A DNA stretch of 64,000 nt from CALKGK01 sp964649515 (GTDB taxonomy: Bacteria > Bacteroidota > Bacteroidia > Flavobacteriales_D > Sanyastnellaceae). The stretch is from NCBI GenBank assembly GCA_964649515.1, contig CAZYPV010000001.1, forward strand, positions 1 through 64,000. Reading direction: 5' to 3'. Every line of letters begins with the position of its first letter. Positions within the stretch are counted from its first letter, which is position 1. The notes below the pieces were generated by a model, which was not told the origin of the DNA, did not search any database, and saw nothing but the letters and a program-made list of their open reading frames with translations. Shown here in pieces: positions 7,680 to 15,399 of the stretch. A program made the position numbers and the translations under genes.

Positions 7680-9784
7680 ATTCCTCGCATGGTAAGCTGA
7701 ATGCGTTTTCGCTCCTTATCTACTTCTAAAACTTGAACGCGTACCTCTTGTCCAAGACGCACAACATCAAGGGGATTGCTTACGAAACGGTCAGCAAGTT
7801 GCGAAAGGTGGACTAAGCCATCTTGTTTTACTCCCAAATCAATGAAGGCCCCAAAATGGGTGATGTTACTCACTTTTCCGGGTAAAATCATTCCAATTTG
7901 AAGATCTTCAATACTTTGCACGAATTGAGCAAATTCGAATTGTTTGGCTTTCCCACGAGGATCCCGCCCGGGTTTTTTAAGTTCTTCTAGAATATCCAAG
8001 AGAGTAGCCATTCCAACAGAGTCGTCCAAGTAATCGCTCAAAGTGATCTTATCTAGTTCTTCCTCCATCAGATCGCTAGGATTGATGTTCGCTTCTTTTA
8101 GCATCAAATGAACGAGTTCATACCTTTCTGGGTGAATTCCAGTGTTGTCTAATACTTCGTGCCCGTTCGAAATGCGAAGGAATCCGGCGGCTTGTTCAAA
8201 AGCTTTCGCCCCCAAACCTTTTACCTCCAACAATTCCTTGCGTTCGTGAAACGGTCCAAGGATGTTTCGATATTCCACAATGTTCTTTGCGGTAGTCTTG
8301 GTCAAACCTGAAACGTGCTGCAAAAGGTGTTCGCTGGCTAGATTGAGATCTACACCAACCTTGTTAACACATCTCTCCACCACTTGATTGAGTCGCTCCT
8401 TGAGTCGGTTTTGATTTAAATCATGCTGATATTGCCCAACACCAATGGATTTTGGGTCGATTTTCACCAATTCGGAAAGGGGATCCATGAGTCTTCTTCC
8501 AATGCTCACGGCACCTCGCACAGTGACATCATGCTTGGGAAACTCAGCTCTCGCAATGGCTGAAGCGGAGTAGATACTAGCACCGTCTTCATTAACCATA
8601 TATGCCTGAAGTGGTTGATAGCGAAGAAGTTCTTTCACAAGCGCCATAGTTTCTCGTCCTGCCGTGCCATCACCAACCGCAATCACCTGTATTTTGTATG
8701 CTTCAATCAAGTTTTCCAATTTTTTCATCGCCCCTTTACGGTCGCTTTTTGGAGGATGGGGAAAGATATTTTCATTATGGATTAATCTTCCTTGTTCGTC
8801 CAAGCAAACCACTTTACAACCCGTTCTAAATCCAGGATCCAAGGCCAATACCCTTTTTTGACCCAAGGGAGGAGCCATCAGCAGTTGTTCCAGATTATCC
8901 GCAAAAACATCGATCGCACGCTCTTCTGCTAGATTGAGATATTCTTGGCGCATTTCGGTTTCAATACTCGGCCTGAGCAAGCGGGAATAAGCGTCTGAAC
9001 AGGCAAGAGAAATCTGTTCGGAACATTGATTGTTTTTCTTGATGAAAATCGATTGAAGTAACTCAATGGCATCTTTTTTATCAGGACCAATGGTGACTTT
9101 CAGAATACCTTCTCGTTCACCACGCAGAATAGCCAACAATCGATATCCTGGTGTTTTGGCTAACAAACCTTTGAATTGAAAGAAGTCGCGATATTTTTGA
9201 CCTTCTGCTTCCTTTTCTCTCACCACTTTTGTTTTGATTAGGGCAGATCGGTGGAATAAACTTCTCATTCGTTTGCGGGCAAATGCGCGTTCATTGATCC
9301 ATTCCGCCATAATGTGTCTGGCACCTTCTAACGCCTGTTCGGCACCCGGAACATTTCCCTTCACAAATCGCTGAGCAATGACTTGTGGATCGTGTTGTCC
9401 TTCTTTCATCAACATTCCAGCAAGGGGTTCAAGTCCCAAATCTCGAGCAACACTAGCTTTGGTTTTTCTTTTCGGTTTGAAAGGGAGATAAAAATCTTCA
9501 AGCGCTTGAATGCTTTGGATTTCCGATATCTGATCTTTGCGTTCATCAGTTAATAACCCATGATCAGACATGCTTTTTGTGATTGTTTTTTTTCGCTCAT
9601 CCAAGCTCTTTTTGAGTTGAATATCATCGATGATCTCTTGGATCTGTAGCTCATCCAAGCCAGAGGTCGCCTCTTTCCGATATCGTGCTATAAAAGGAAC
9701 TGTAGCTCCTTCATTGATCAGTTTTTGGATGATTTGAGTCTGCTTCTGGGTGTATTTATTGCGTTTAAGCGAGGAACTGTTCAT
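7676..9784 (-). CDS. Tex family RNA-binding transcription accessory protein
   Basis: At 702 residues this matches Tex in length and order: N-terminal helical region, YqgF/RNase H-like domain (RVLALDPGFRTGCKVVCLD, about residue 316 onward), helix-hairpin-helix segments (SIGVGQYQHDLNQNRLKERL and VKGLGAKAFEQAAGFLRI), and a C-terminal S1 domain (GMILPGKVSNITHFGAFIDL). Tex binds nucleic acid and affects transcription and toxin gene expression in other bacteria. The start ATG lies at 9784. The gene stands alone beside the repeat-rich patch, whose first repeat is 27 bases upstream of the start codon. Confidence 0.93.
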   Translation of the reverse strand: MNSSSLKRNKYTQKQTQIIQKLINEGATVPFIARYRKEATSGLDELQIQEIIDDIQLKKSLDERKKTITKSMSDHGLLTDERKDQISEIQSIQALEDFYLPFKPKRKTKASVARDLGLEPLAGMLMKEGQHDPQVIAQRFVKGNVPGAEQALEGARHIMAEWINERAFARKRMRSLFHRSALIKTKVVREKEAEGQKYRDFFQFKGLLAKTPGYRLLAILRGEREGILKVTIGPDKKDAIELLQSIFIKKNNQCSEQISLACSDAYSRLLRPSIETEMRQEYLNLAEERAIDVFADNLEQLLMAPPLGQKRVLALDPGFRTGCKVVCLDEQGRLIHNENIFPHPPKSDRKGAMKKLENLIEAYKIQVIAVGDGTAGRETMALVKELLRYQPLQAYMVNEDGASIYSASAIARAEFPKHDVTVRGAVSIGRRLMDPLSELVKIDPKSIGVGQYQHDLNQNRLKERLNQVVERCVNKVGVDLNLASEHLLQHVSGLTKTTAKNIVEYRNILGPFHERKELLEVKGLGAKAFEQAAGFLRISNGHEVLDNTGIHPERYELVHLMLKEANINPSDLMEEELDKITLSDYLDDSVGMATLLDILEELKKPGRDPRGKAKQFEFAQFVQSIEDLQIGMILPGKVSNITHFGAFIDLGVKQDGLVHLSQLADRFVSNPLDVVRLGQEVRVQVLEVDKERKRIQLTMRGI

Positions 9785-9810
9785 CTCACAAAGATAATTG
9801 TTGTTGTGCT

Positions 9811-10210
9811 TATTGATTTAAGTCGCCCAATTGTGAAAACGGATCTTTCACTTAGATCTCCCAGTATCTAAATCTTGGTTATTGATTTAAGTCGCCCAAA
9901 TTCTTCAAATGGGGTAAAATGTCTTTAATGGTTGATGGATTTCACTCAAATGATGAGGCGCGGAGGAAGGTCCTTAGGGTATAATGACTTACGTCGCCAA
10001 ATCGGAGGTTTGAATATTTCAAATAGGTGTTAAACCTTAATTATCCGATCCATAAAGGTCGATTTCACTCGTCTTTGAAAAGATCCATTAGCTGAGGTTT
10101 CGAACATTATTTCGAATTGAGTCCCAATCAAAAATGCTGCAGTCTTAGTTTGTTGAACACTAGCTACCATAAGGGATATTTTGTCGGAGGTATTGATTTA
10201 AGTCGCCCAA
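9811..10210 (-). repeat. Dispersed short repeat, cluster A (left side, inverted)
   Basis: Three copies are identical over 20 bases (TATTGATTTAAGTCGCCCAA) at 9811-9830, 9880-9899 and 10191-10210. A diverged copy lies at 9982-10000 (TAATGACTTACGTCGCCAA) and a weak one at 9850-9863. All read in the same direction, the reverse complement of clusters B and C. The core GAyTTAArTC is a near palindrome. Start-to-start spacing is irregular (69, 102, 209 bases) and the sequences between copies are unrelated. The cluster fills the 537-base gap between tex and the transposase-like gene; I see no other gene in that gap. Confidence 0.9.
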
Positions 10211-10321
10211 AATCCATATTTCTATGATTGAAAAAACTACCATCCAAATCTTATTGATCGGGCTACTTTTGAGAAGCACAATTTCAAACGGTTCAAATTC
10301 AAAATCTCAACAGAAGTGAGC

Positions 10322-11191
10322 TTAAGCCGATGCAATCCGATCAAAAGAGAGCCAAGGGTGGATGATCATGGCTTTCAATAGTTTGAAACAGGTGCTTTTC
10401 TTTCTCAATTGCTCTCTGTTACGATACCGAAAAGAGAATTCACAACAATAATAATACAGGTGTTTATGCGAAATATGGACATGAGTTATCTTGATCCAGG
10501 CTTTTATCATTTCTCGGATAAGTGGTCTTGAGGTGGATTGGTCTGCTTCACACTCGCACAAATGATTCAGCCATTCGTCACCACGAGCCATTGAATGAAG
10601 AAGCTTTGAATGTTCACAGTTATCTGGTTTTAGATCGTTCAAAAGAACTGATCTGATCCTAAATACCCGATTTGAAAACCTTGGTTTCTTATCTAAATTA
10701 AACTTTAAAAATTGAATTTGGCTGATTCGTCCTAATTCCTGTTCCTTGAGCATATTCTTCTTCAGATTGTTGTTATTTGCACTTGCATCCTTCAGACTCT
10801 CAATGATTTGATTGTTTTCCAATCTGGCACAAGACTGTTGAATTTTCCGCTTAAAGAACCAAGCTGTTTTTTGACAGATGCTGAACCCCCGGGATAATTC
10901 CCGACTCGAAATACCTTCTGGAGTGGAGCAGATAAGAAAAACGATTTTAAATGCTTCGTTCAATGGGAATTTGATTTTATGAAATAGTGTTCTTGCAGTC
11001 GGCGACTCGTCATACCGACATTTCAAGCATCGACGATTCAAAAACTTTTTTCCCCTTCCATATTTGGTATGAGCGCACTTTTTGCAAACAAACCCATTTT
11101 TCCACTTGATATGAGCCAAGAATTCAAGACAGTTTTGAGGATTATTAAAGAGGTAGTTGTCCAATCTTTTAGAGTTCAGATGAGTGATCAT
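10322..11191 (-). CDS. IS1595/ISXO2-like transposase relative without a recognisable catalytic core
   Basis: A 289-residue protein. The N-terminus has the IS1595-type zinc ribbon (CKKC ... CLKC, about residues 36-59), then the family's helix-turn-helix segment (TARTLFHKIKFPLNEAF ... ISSRELSRGFSICQKTAWF). The C-terminus resembles the end of such transposases (HVHISHKHLYYYCCEFSFRY). Between them, where IS1595 enzymes have EVDE(T/S)Y and a later H-T-N-x-I-E, no equivalent is visible. A poly-Asn stretch (SANNNNLKK) and divergent sequence take its place. It is intact in frame and flanked on both sides by inverted copies of a short repeat. It could be a domesticated DNA-binding derivative or a decaying IS. 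Family call is moderate; loss of catalysis is inferred from motifs. Confidence 0.6.
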   Translation of the reverse strand: MITHLNSKRLDNYLFNNPQNCLEFLAHIKWKNGFVCKKCAHTKYGRGKKFLNRRCLKCRYDESPTARTLFHKIKFPLNEAFKIVFLICSTPEGISSRELSRGFSICQKTAWFFKRKIQQSCARLENNQIIESLKDASANNNNLKKNMLKEQELGRISQIQFLKFNLDKKPRFSNRVFRIRSVLLNDLKPDNCEHSKLLHSMARGDEWLNHLCECEADQSTSRPLIREMIKAWIKITHVHISHKHLYYYCCEFSFRYRNREQLRKKSTCFKLLKAMIIHPWLSFDRIASA

Positions 11192-11393
11192 ATTTCTGTT
11201 TTTCAGTTATTTACAAATGTAAATCATGCGGGTGTTGAAGCCAGATTCATCCGCAAATTGAACGTAGTCATTCACAAAGTTGTAATGCAGGGATTGAAAG
11301 CGACTATGTAAAAATTTGGGTCATGAATCGAGTTGTATTCAAATGAAAGGAGTGGAGCAATAGAAATATGTAGACCGATGAATGCGTAGTCTC

Positions 11394-11670
11394 GGCGATT
11401 TAAATCGATAAAGAGCAGCTCTTACCAATGACGAAAGAAATATGAGAGTCTATAGTGGGAGATAGCTATTTCAGTAGCCATGCAATTCTTGTATTTCATC
11501 ATTTTTTCCAAGGCAGTATGCTGTCAACAGCAATTGAGGAAAATCGGAGATATTTGGCGACTTAAATCAATAGTTGTTCCGTTCTCAACTACGGATTTTT
11601 CATTGCAAAGTCCTTTGTCTCTATCATCAATAAAGCCTTATCAAATGGTTTAGGCGACGTAAATCAATAG
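11394..11670 (+). repeat. Dispersed short repeat, cluster B (right side)
   Basis: Copies lie at 11394-11410 (GGCGATTTAAATCGATA, core a perfect palindrome GATTTAAATC), 11556-11573 (GGCGACTTAAATCAATAG) and 11653-11670 (GGCGACGTAAATCAATAG). The orientation is opposite to cluster A, so the TATTG end points away from the transposase-like gene on both sides. The copy at 11552-11575 is identical over 24 bases to one in cluster C (13921-13944). The cluster lies in a 553-base gap in which I see no gene; the cyclophilin promoter is at its right end. Confidence 0.88.
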
Positions 11671-11715
11671 ACTGTCATTTCTTTCTTTTCACCTTCCATT
11701 CCAATTCAGTTTCAC

Positions 11716-11723
11716 TAAATTTG
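11716..11723 (+). promoter_or_regulatory. Promoter -7 element TAAATTTG for the cyclophilin gene
   Basis: TAAATTTG lies 22 bases before the ATG at 11746. No clear TTG was found at the usual upstream distance. The nearest repeat copy ends 45 bases upstream, close enough to influence this promoter if bound by a protein. Confidence 0.5.
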
Positions 11724-11745
11724 CTACTTACAAAACCTATAAAAT

Positions 11746-12180
11746 ATGCCGACAGCAGAAATCCATACTGAGAAAGGAATAATGAAAGTGGAGTTTTTTC
11801 AAAACGATGCTCCCAACACTGTAAAAAACTTCACAGACCTCGCGAAAAAAGGTTTCTACGATGGTCTCACTTTTCACCGAGTAATCCCAAATTTCGTAGT
11901 ACAAGGTGGATGCCCAGATGGCACAGGAGCGGGCGGACCAGGTTATAAAATTGATTGTGAGCTAGATGGTGACAACCAATTTCATGACAAAGGAGTTTTG
12001 AGCATGGCCCATGCTGGAAGAAACACGGGAGGCTCTCAGTTCTTTATTTGTCATAGTAGAGATAATACAGCACACTTAGACAGGAATCACACCTGCTTTG
12101 GTAAAGTGATTGAAGGTTTGGATGTGATCGATGATATTCGTCAAGGTGATAAAATGACCAAGGTCGTAATCAACGATTGA
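11746..12180 (+). CDS. Cyclophilin-type peptidyl-prolyl isomerase
   Basis: This 144-residue single-domain cyclophilin catalyses cis-trans isomerisation of proline peptide bonds. It carries the family signature FHRVIPNFVVQGGCPDGTG and the active-site region HDKGVLSMAHAGRNTGGSQFF. It has no signal peptide, so it is cytosolic, like PpiB. It is monocistronic: its own promoter lies upstream and a strong hairpin terminator follows 18 bases after the stop. It sits between two repeat clusters but its sequence looks like an ordinary chromosomal gene. Confidence 0.95.
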   Translation: MPTAEIHTEKGIMKVEFFQNDAPNTVKNFTDLAKKGFYDGLTFHRVIPNFVVQGGCPDGTGAGGPGYKIDCELDGDNQFHDKGVLSMAHAGRNTGGSQFFICHSRDNTAHLDRNHTCFGKVIEGLDVIDDIRQGDKMTKVVIND

Positions 12181-12197
12181 TTATTTGAACGATAAAG

Positions 12198-12240
12198 CAA
12201 AAGCCATCATGAATCATTTTCTTGATGGCTTTTGTGGTTT
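12198..12240 (+). terminator. Rho-independent terminator after the cyclophilin gene
   Basis: A perfect 12-base stem pairs CAAAAGCCATCA (12198-12209) with TGATGGCTTTTG (12223-12234), loop 13 bases, followed by a T-rich run. Confidence 0.85.
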
Positions 12241-12291
12241 TTGGCTGATGATAATTGAGTTTAGGAATGAGAACAATCAAAAAATAATACG

Positions 12292-12990
12292 ATGAAAGAT
12301 TTAAATGGTAGAAAGGTATTGATCACTGGTGGAAGTTCTGGCTTAGGAAAGGCTACTGCGAAACATCTCATAGGAGAGGGAGCTGAAGTGCTGATTACGG
12401 GAAGAGATGAAAAGAAGCTGAAGCAAGTAGCTGATGAACTTAATTGCCATAGTTTGGCTTTTGACATGTCTAATCTCGATGGTTTGGAGAGCATGGCAGC
12501 GAAGGCTGTTGAAATGTTGCAGGGAATTGATGTACTCATTAACAATGCGGGAATAGGGGAATTTGCTTTGTTAGGTGAAATAGAATTAGAATCCTTCGAA
12601 AGAGTGTTTCGAACAAATGTGTTCGGACTCTCTATGCTGACTCAATATTTACTTCCTGAATTGAAAAAATCGAAAGGCGATATTGTGAATATAGCAAGCA
12701 CAGCCGCAGTCAAGGGGTTTGCCCATGGTAGTGTTTACGCTGGTTCGAAGTTCGCTTTAAGAGGAATCACTCAATGTTGGCAGGCCGAGTTAAGACCGCA
12801 CGACATTCGCGTTTTCTTATTGAATCCGTCAGAGGTACCGACAGCATTTAATGTTCCCGATAGGCAGGAAAAATCCCTGGTTCAGAACAAGTTGAGCCCC
12901 AATGAAATAGCACACAGCATTGTGAGCATGCTTCAAATGGATCATCGTGGTTTTATTCCCGAACTGACAGTTTGGGCAACAAATCCGTAA
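12292..12990 (+). CDS. Short-chain dehydrogenase/reductase (SDR)
   Basis: A classical 232-residue SDR. It has the nucleotide-binding TGGSSGLG (about residues 12-19), the NNAGIG motif (about 84-89), and the catalytic Ser (IVNIASTAA) with YAGSK giving Tyr and Lys. The family performs NAD(P)H-dependent redox on alcohols, ketones or acyl intermediates. The C-terminal NPSEVPTAF resembles generic 3-ketoacyl reductase-like SDRs, and the substrate is not predictable. It is a stand-alone gene inside the repeat-flanked patch. Confidence 0.9.
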   Translation: MKDLNGRKVLITGGSSGLGKATAKHLIGEGAEVLITGRDEKKLKQVADELNCHSLAFDMSNLDGLESMAAKAVEMLQGIDVLINNAGIGEFALLGEIELESFERVFRTNVFGLSMLTQYLLPELKKSKGDIVNIASTAAVKGFAHGSVYAGSKFALRGITQCWQAELRPHDIRVFLLNPSEVPTAFNVPDRQEKSLVQNKLSPNEIAHSIVSMLQMDHRGFIPELTVWATNP

Positions 12991-13015
12991 GTATTGGTTG
13001 GAGTAGGGGAGTTCC

Positions 13016-13330
13016 TTACTTTTCTAAATGTATGGGTTTTAAAATCTTTGCGTCGATGTAAAAAGTACCGAAAGGAACCATGCTTGACATCAATACTTTC
13101 CAAGTTGTTTTGAAAAATTTCCAGTCATGGACGACATGAACCAACAAGGCAAGCAAGATGAAAATCATGAAAAGTACTCCATGAGCCATTCCAACATACT
13201 TCACAACGAAGTCTTGATCAAAGATATACTTCATGGGCATGCCAATGAATAAGAGTATAATGAGGGATAAACCTTCAAAAAATGCTACAAAACGAAGGAG
13301 TCCAATGCTGCTACCAAACATCTTTTTCAT
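13016..13330 (-). CDS. DUF3817 family small membrane protein
   Basis: A 104-residue protein with about three hydrophobic helices (LRFVAFFEGLSLIILLFIG; YVGMAHGVLFMIFILLALLV; VLMSSMVPFGTFYIDAKIL). The FxEGxS start, the GxxHG and the terminal PFGTFYxD pattern match DUF3817, an integral membrane family of unknown function. It is convergent with the SDR gene and separated by 25 bases. No function is proposed. Confidence 0.8.
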   Translation of the reverse strand: MKKMFGSSIGLLRFVAFFEGLSLIILLFIGMPMKYIFDQDFVVKYVGMAHGVLFMIFILLALLVHVVHDWKFFKTTWKVLMSSMVPFGTFYIDAKILKPIHLEK

Positions 13331-13430
13331 GACTTTGTGTGTGATTTTCGCTTGTAAATTTAATTCACTTATTTCAGGGTTTTGTCATGATTTCATCATG
13401 TTTCATTCATTATGTTAAGTAGAGAAAGCC

Positions 13431-13883
13431 ATGTGGAATTGCCCAGATTGCGATAGAAAATTCAACAAAGAGGATCAAAAACATACCTGTTCAACGAAAG
13501 ATGTTGGTGAGCTGTTTATCGATAAATCAGACGATTTGGTCTTGCTTTATGATGAATTGGCCAGCAAAGTAGAAACCTGGGAAAACGTTGAAATTCGTGC
13601 TGCGAAACACAGTGTGGTATTTTCGGTTGGAAGAGCTTTCTTGGTTCTAAAACCCATGAAGGATCAGTTGGACTTAAAGATTTATCTCAATGAACGTTTA
13701 GAGAGCGATCTGTTCTTCCGGGTGTATAAATACTACGGCCGGTTTCAATGCCAAATTCGACTGAAAGAAAAATGGGAGGTCAATGATGATTTACTTGAAC
13801 TTATTCAAGAATCACACCGTCAGGCCTTAATTCCTTTGGATTCGAATAATCGCAGGCGCAGAGCTCGCAGGTATCCGAGATGA
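13431..13883 (+). CDS. DUF5655 domain protein with N-terminal zinc-finger-like motif
   Basis: A 150-residue cytosolic protein. Residues 4-19 (CPDCDRKFNKEDQKHTC) have a C-x2-C ... H-x-C pattern that could bind zinc. The rest (VGELFIDKSDDLVLLYDEL ... ) matches what I recall of DUF5655, a small alpha/beta domain also found in putative nuclease-associated and restriction-related proteins. Its function is unknown. It is divergent from the DUF3817 gene and followed by repeat cluster C. Confidence 0.7.
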   Translation: MWNCPDCDRKFNKEDQKHTCSTKDVGELFIDKSDDLVLLYDELASKVETWENVEIRAAKHSVVFSVGRAFLVLKPMKDQLDLKIYLNERLESDLFFRVYKYYGRFQCQIRLKEKWEVNDDLLELIQESHRQALIPLDSNNRRRRARRYPR

Positions 13884-13924
13884 TGAGGAACTTAGCATTA
13901 GTGTTCAAGCATAAAAGCACATTT

Positions 13925-14146
13925 GGCGACTTAAATCAATAGTTCGGAATATTGGGTACTATCAATAATTTACTACGCGAGTTAAATAGGGTTTTTCGTT
14001 TATAATGGCGACTTAAGTCATTAGCTTCATTCAGACTCAAAATTTGGGAGAATTAGATCAATAAATCTCCTTGAACTGGATGGCTTATAATTCAAACCAT
14101 CAAAGTGAAGTTCCCTGTCGAATGGTTGGGCGATCTAAATCAATAG
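13925..14146 (+). repeat. Dispersed short repeat, cluster C
   Basis: Four or five copies in 222 bases, all in the same direction: 13925-13942 (GGCGACTTAAATCAATAG), 13977-13989 (weak, GCGAGTTAAATAG), 14007-14024 (GGCGACTTAAGTCATTAG, core GACTTAAGTC a perfect palindrome), 14046-14063 (GGGAGAATTAGATCAATA, three changes) and 14129-14146 (GGCGATCTAAATCAATAG). Spacing between the clear copies is 82, 40 and 82 bases with unrelated sequence between them. No transposase-like gene is adjacent. The cluster fills the 360-base gap between the DUF5655 and TPR genes, where I see nothing else. Confidence 0.85.
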
Positions 14147-14243
14147 CTATGCCTACTACCGGCATATAATTAATATTATGTTAAGTTACGTTCCGCAAAG
14201 AAAGGGCCAGTGCTATTCTGACCCAATCCCATACTCCTTAAAA

Positions 14244-15242
14244 TTATTTCCCCTCCAACAACTTAGACATTTTCAAAAGTCCCTCATCGTTGCCAGTTCG
14301 AGCATAAATGTCTCTCAACGATTTGATGGTGGATTGATCCTCACCGTCCAACTCAAATGCACGCTCCAAATACGGCAACGCTTTCTCAAAGTCAGCATTA
14401 GCCTTATCAACCATTGCGTTGTACTTCGCATTTTCCTTTGGTGGAATTTCATTCGCCAATTTGATCTTCTGTACTCCTTGGTTAAAATACATCGCTCCAA
14501 GGTTGTAGTTCGCATCAAAATANNNNNNNNNNNNNNNNNNNNNNNNNNNNNNNNNNNNNNNNNNNNNNNNNNNNNNNNNNNNNNNNNNNNNNNNNNNNNN
14601 NNNNNNNNNNNNNNNNNNNNNNGTTTCCAATGCAGCATTGTCATCGCCTGCTTGTCCTTGCATGTTTGCAATAAAGAGGTAAACATTGGGAACTTGATAA
14701 TTCAATTCGCCGCATTTTAGATACTTCTCAATGGCTTGATCCATCATGCCTGCTTTTTCAAAACAAAGTGCTGTGTTGAATATTCCAAGAGTGTCAATTC
14801 TACCAAAAGCTCCTGCAACTACGGTCGATAGATCAAACATATCGGCTGCTTTCTTGAACTCTTGTGCTTGATAAAATCCCGCTCCATAATTGTTGGCTAA
14901 TATTTGAGCGTTCTGTAGTCCGGCTTGATCTTCCGCGTGATAGGATCCACGGGTGTCAAGTTCCATTGCTTTTTTGTATGATTCGATGGCGGTGCTGATG
15001 GCACTTGGCTTTTGTACGAAAAGACTGGAGTCCCTCGCAATGTTCAAATAGATGTCGCCGCGGTATCTCCAAGTTTTTTCCTTGATACTGGCTTTTTCAT
15101 TAGTGGTAGCACGATCAATGGCTTCTGCTGCCGCCATGTACTTACCTTCTTTGTTCAAGTTGTATGCTGTTACAACATCCTTTTGTCCGAAAAGGGTGAT
15201 GCTGATAACAAGACATGCTAAAACTGACGTAATTTTTTTCAT
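14244..15242 (-). CDS. Secreted tetratricopeptide-repeat protein (contains assembly gap)
   Basis: The protein begins with a signal peptide (MKKITSVLACLVISITLFGQ) and is made of TPR-like helical pairs (AAEAIDRATTNEKASIKEKTW; AIESYKKAMELD; FNTALCFEKAGMMDQAIEKY; YNLGAMYFNQGVQK). TPR proteins in the periplasm usually scaffold other proteins. A run of 100 N at 14523-14622 interrupts it. The frame is the same on both sides, so the annotated 332 residues contain about 34 unknown ones, though the true gap length may differ. It lies directly downstream of gyrA on the same strand, separated by a terminator. Confidence 0.8.
   Translation of the reverse strand: MKKITSVLACLVISITLFGQKDVVTAYNLNKEGKYMAAAEAIDRATTNEKASIKEKTWRYRGDIYLNIARDSSLFVQKPSAISTAIESYKKAMELDTRGSYHAEDQAGLQNAQILANNYGAGFYQAQEFKKAADMFDLSTVVAGAFGRIDTLGIFNTALCFEKAGMMDQAIEKYLKCGELNYQVPNVYLFIANMQGQAGDDNAALEXXXXXXXXXXXXXXXXXXXXXXXXXXXXXXXXXXYFDANYNLGAMYFNQGVQKIKLANEIPPKENAKYNAMVDKANADFEKALPYLERAFELDGEDQSTIKSLRDIYARTGNDEGLLKMSKLLEGK
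14523..14622. other. Scaffold gap (100 N)
   Basis: Exactly 100 undetermined bases inside the TPR gene. The round number suggests a placeholder rather than a measured length. Repeated TPR units may have blocked assembly here. Confidence 0.98.
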
Positions 15243-15338
15243 GTGTGATGAAGTGTTTTTATAGCTGATGCTAAATTAGCAATTATTCCACACTGCATTA
15301 GGCAAAACAAGTGCCAAAGTTCAATTTTTAGATAAAGA

Positions 15339-15369
15339 AAAACGGTTGAACTTTCGATCCAACCGTTTT
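15339..15369 (-). terminator. Terminator of gyrA
   Basis: AAAACGGTTG (15339-15348) pairs with CAACCGTTTT (15360-15369). Read on the minus strand the hairpin is followed by TTTTTC, so it ends the gyrA transcript 31 bases after its stop. Confidence 0.8.
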
Positions 15370-15399
15370 AGATATCTCATTTGTAAGGGCTTTCCCCTC

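Noticed and set aside
9811..14146. CRISPR array
   Set aside because: Copies are too few and irregularly spaced, some are diverged, and orientation flips. No cas gene is present.
9811..14146. Integron-type attC cassette array
   Set aside because: The motif is not attC-like (no GTTRRRY core pairs), and the genes between clusters run on both strands without one site per gene.
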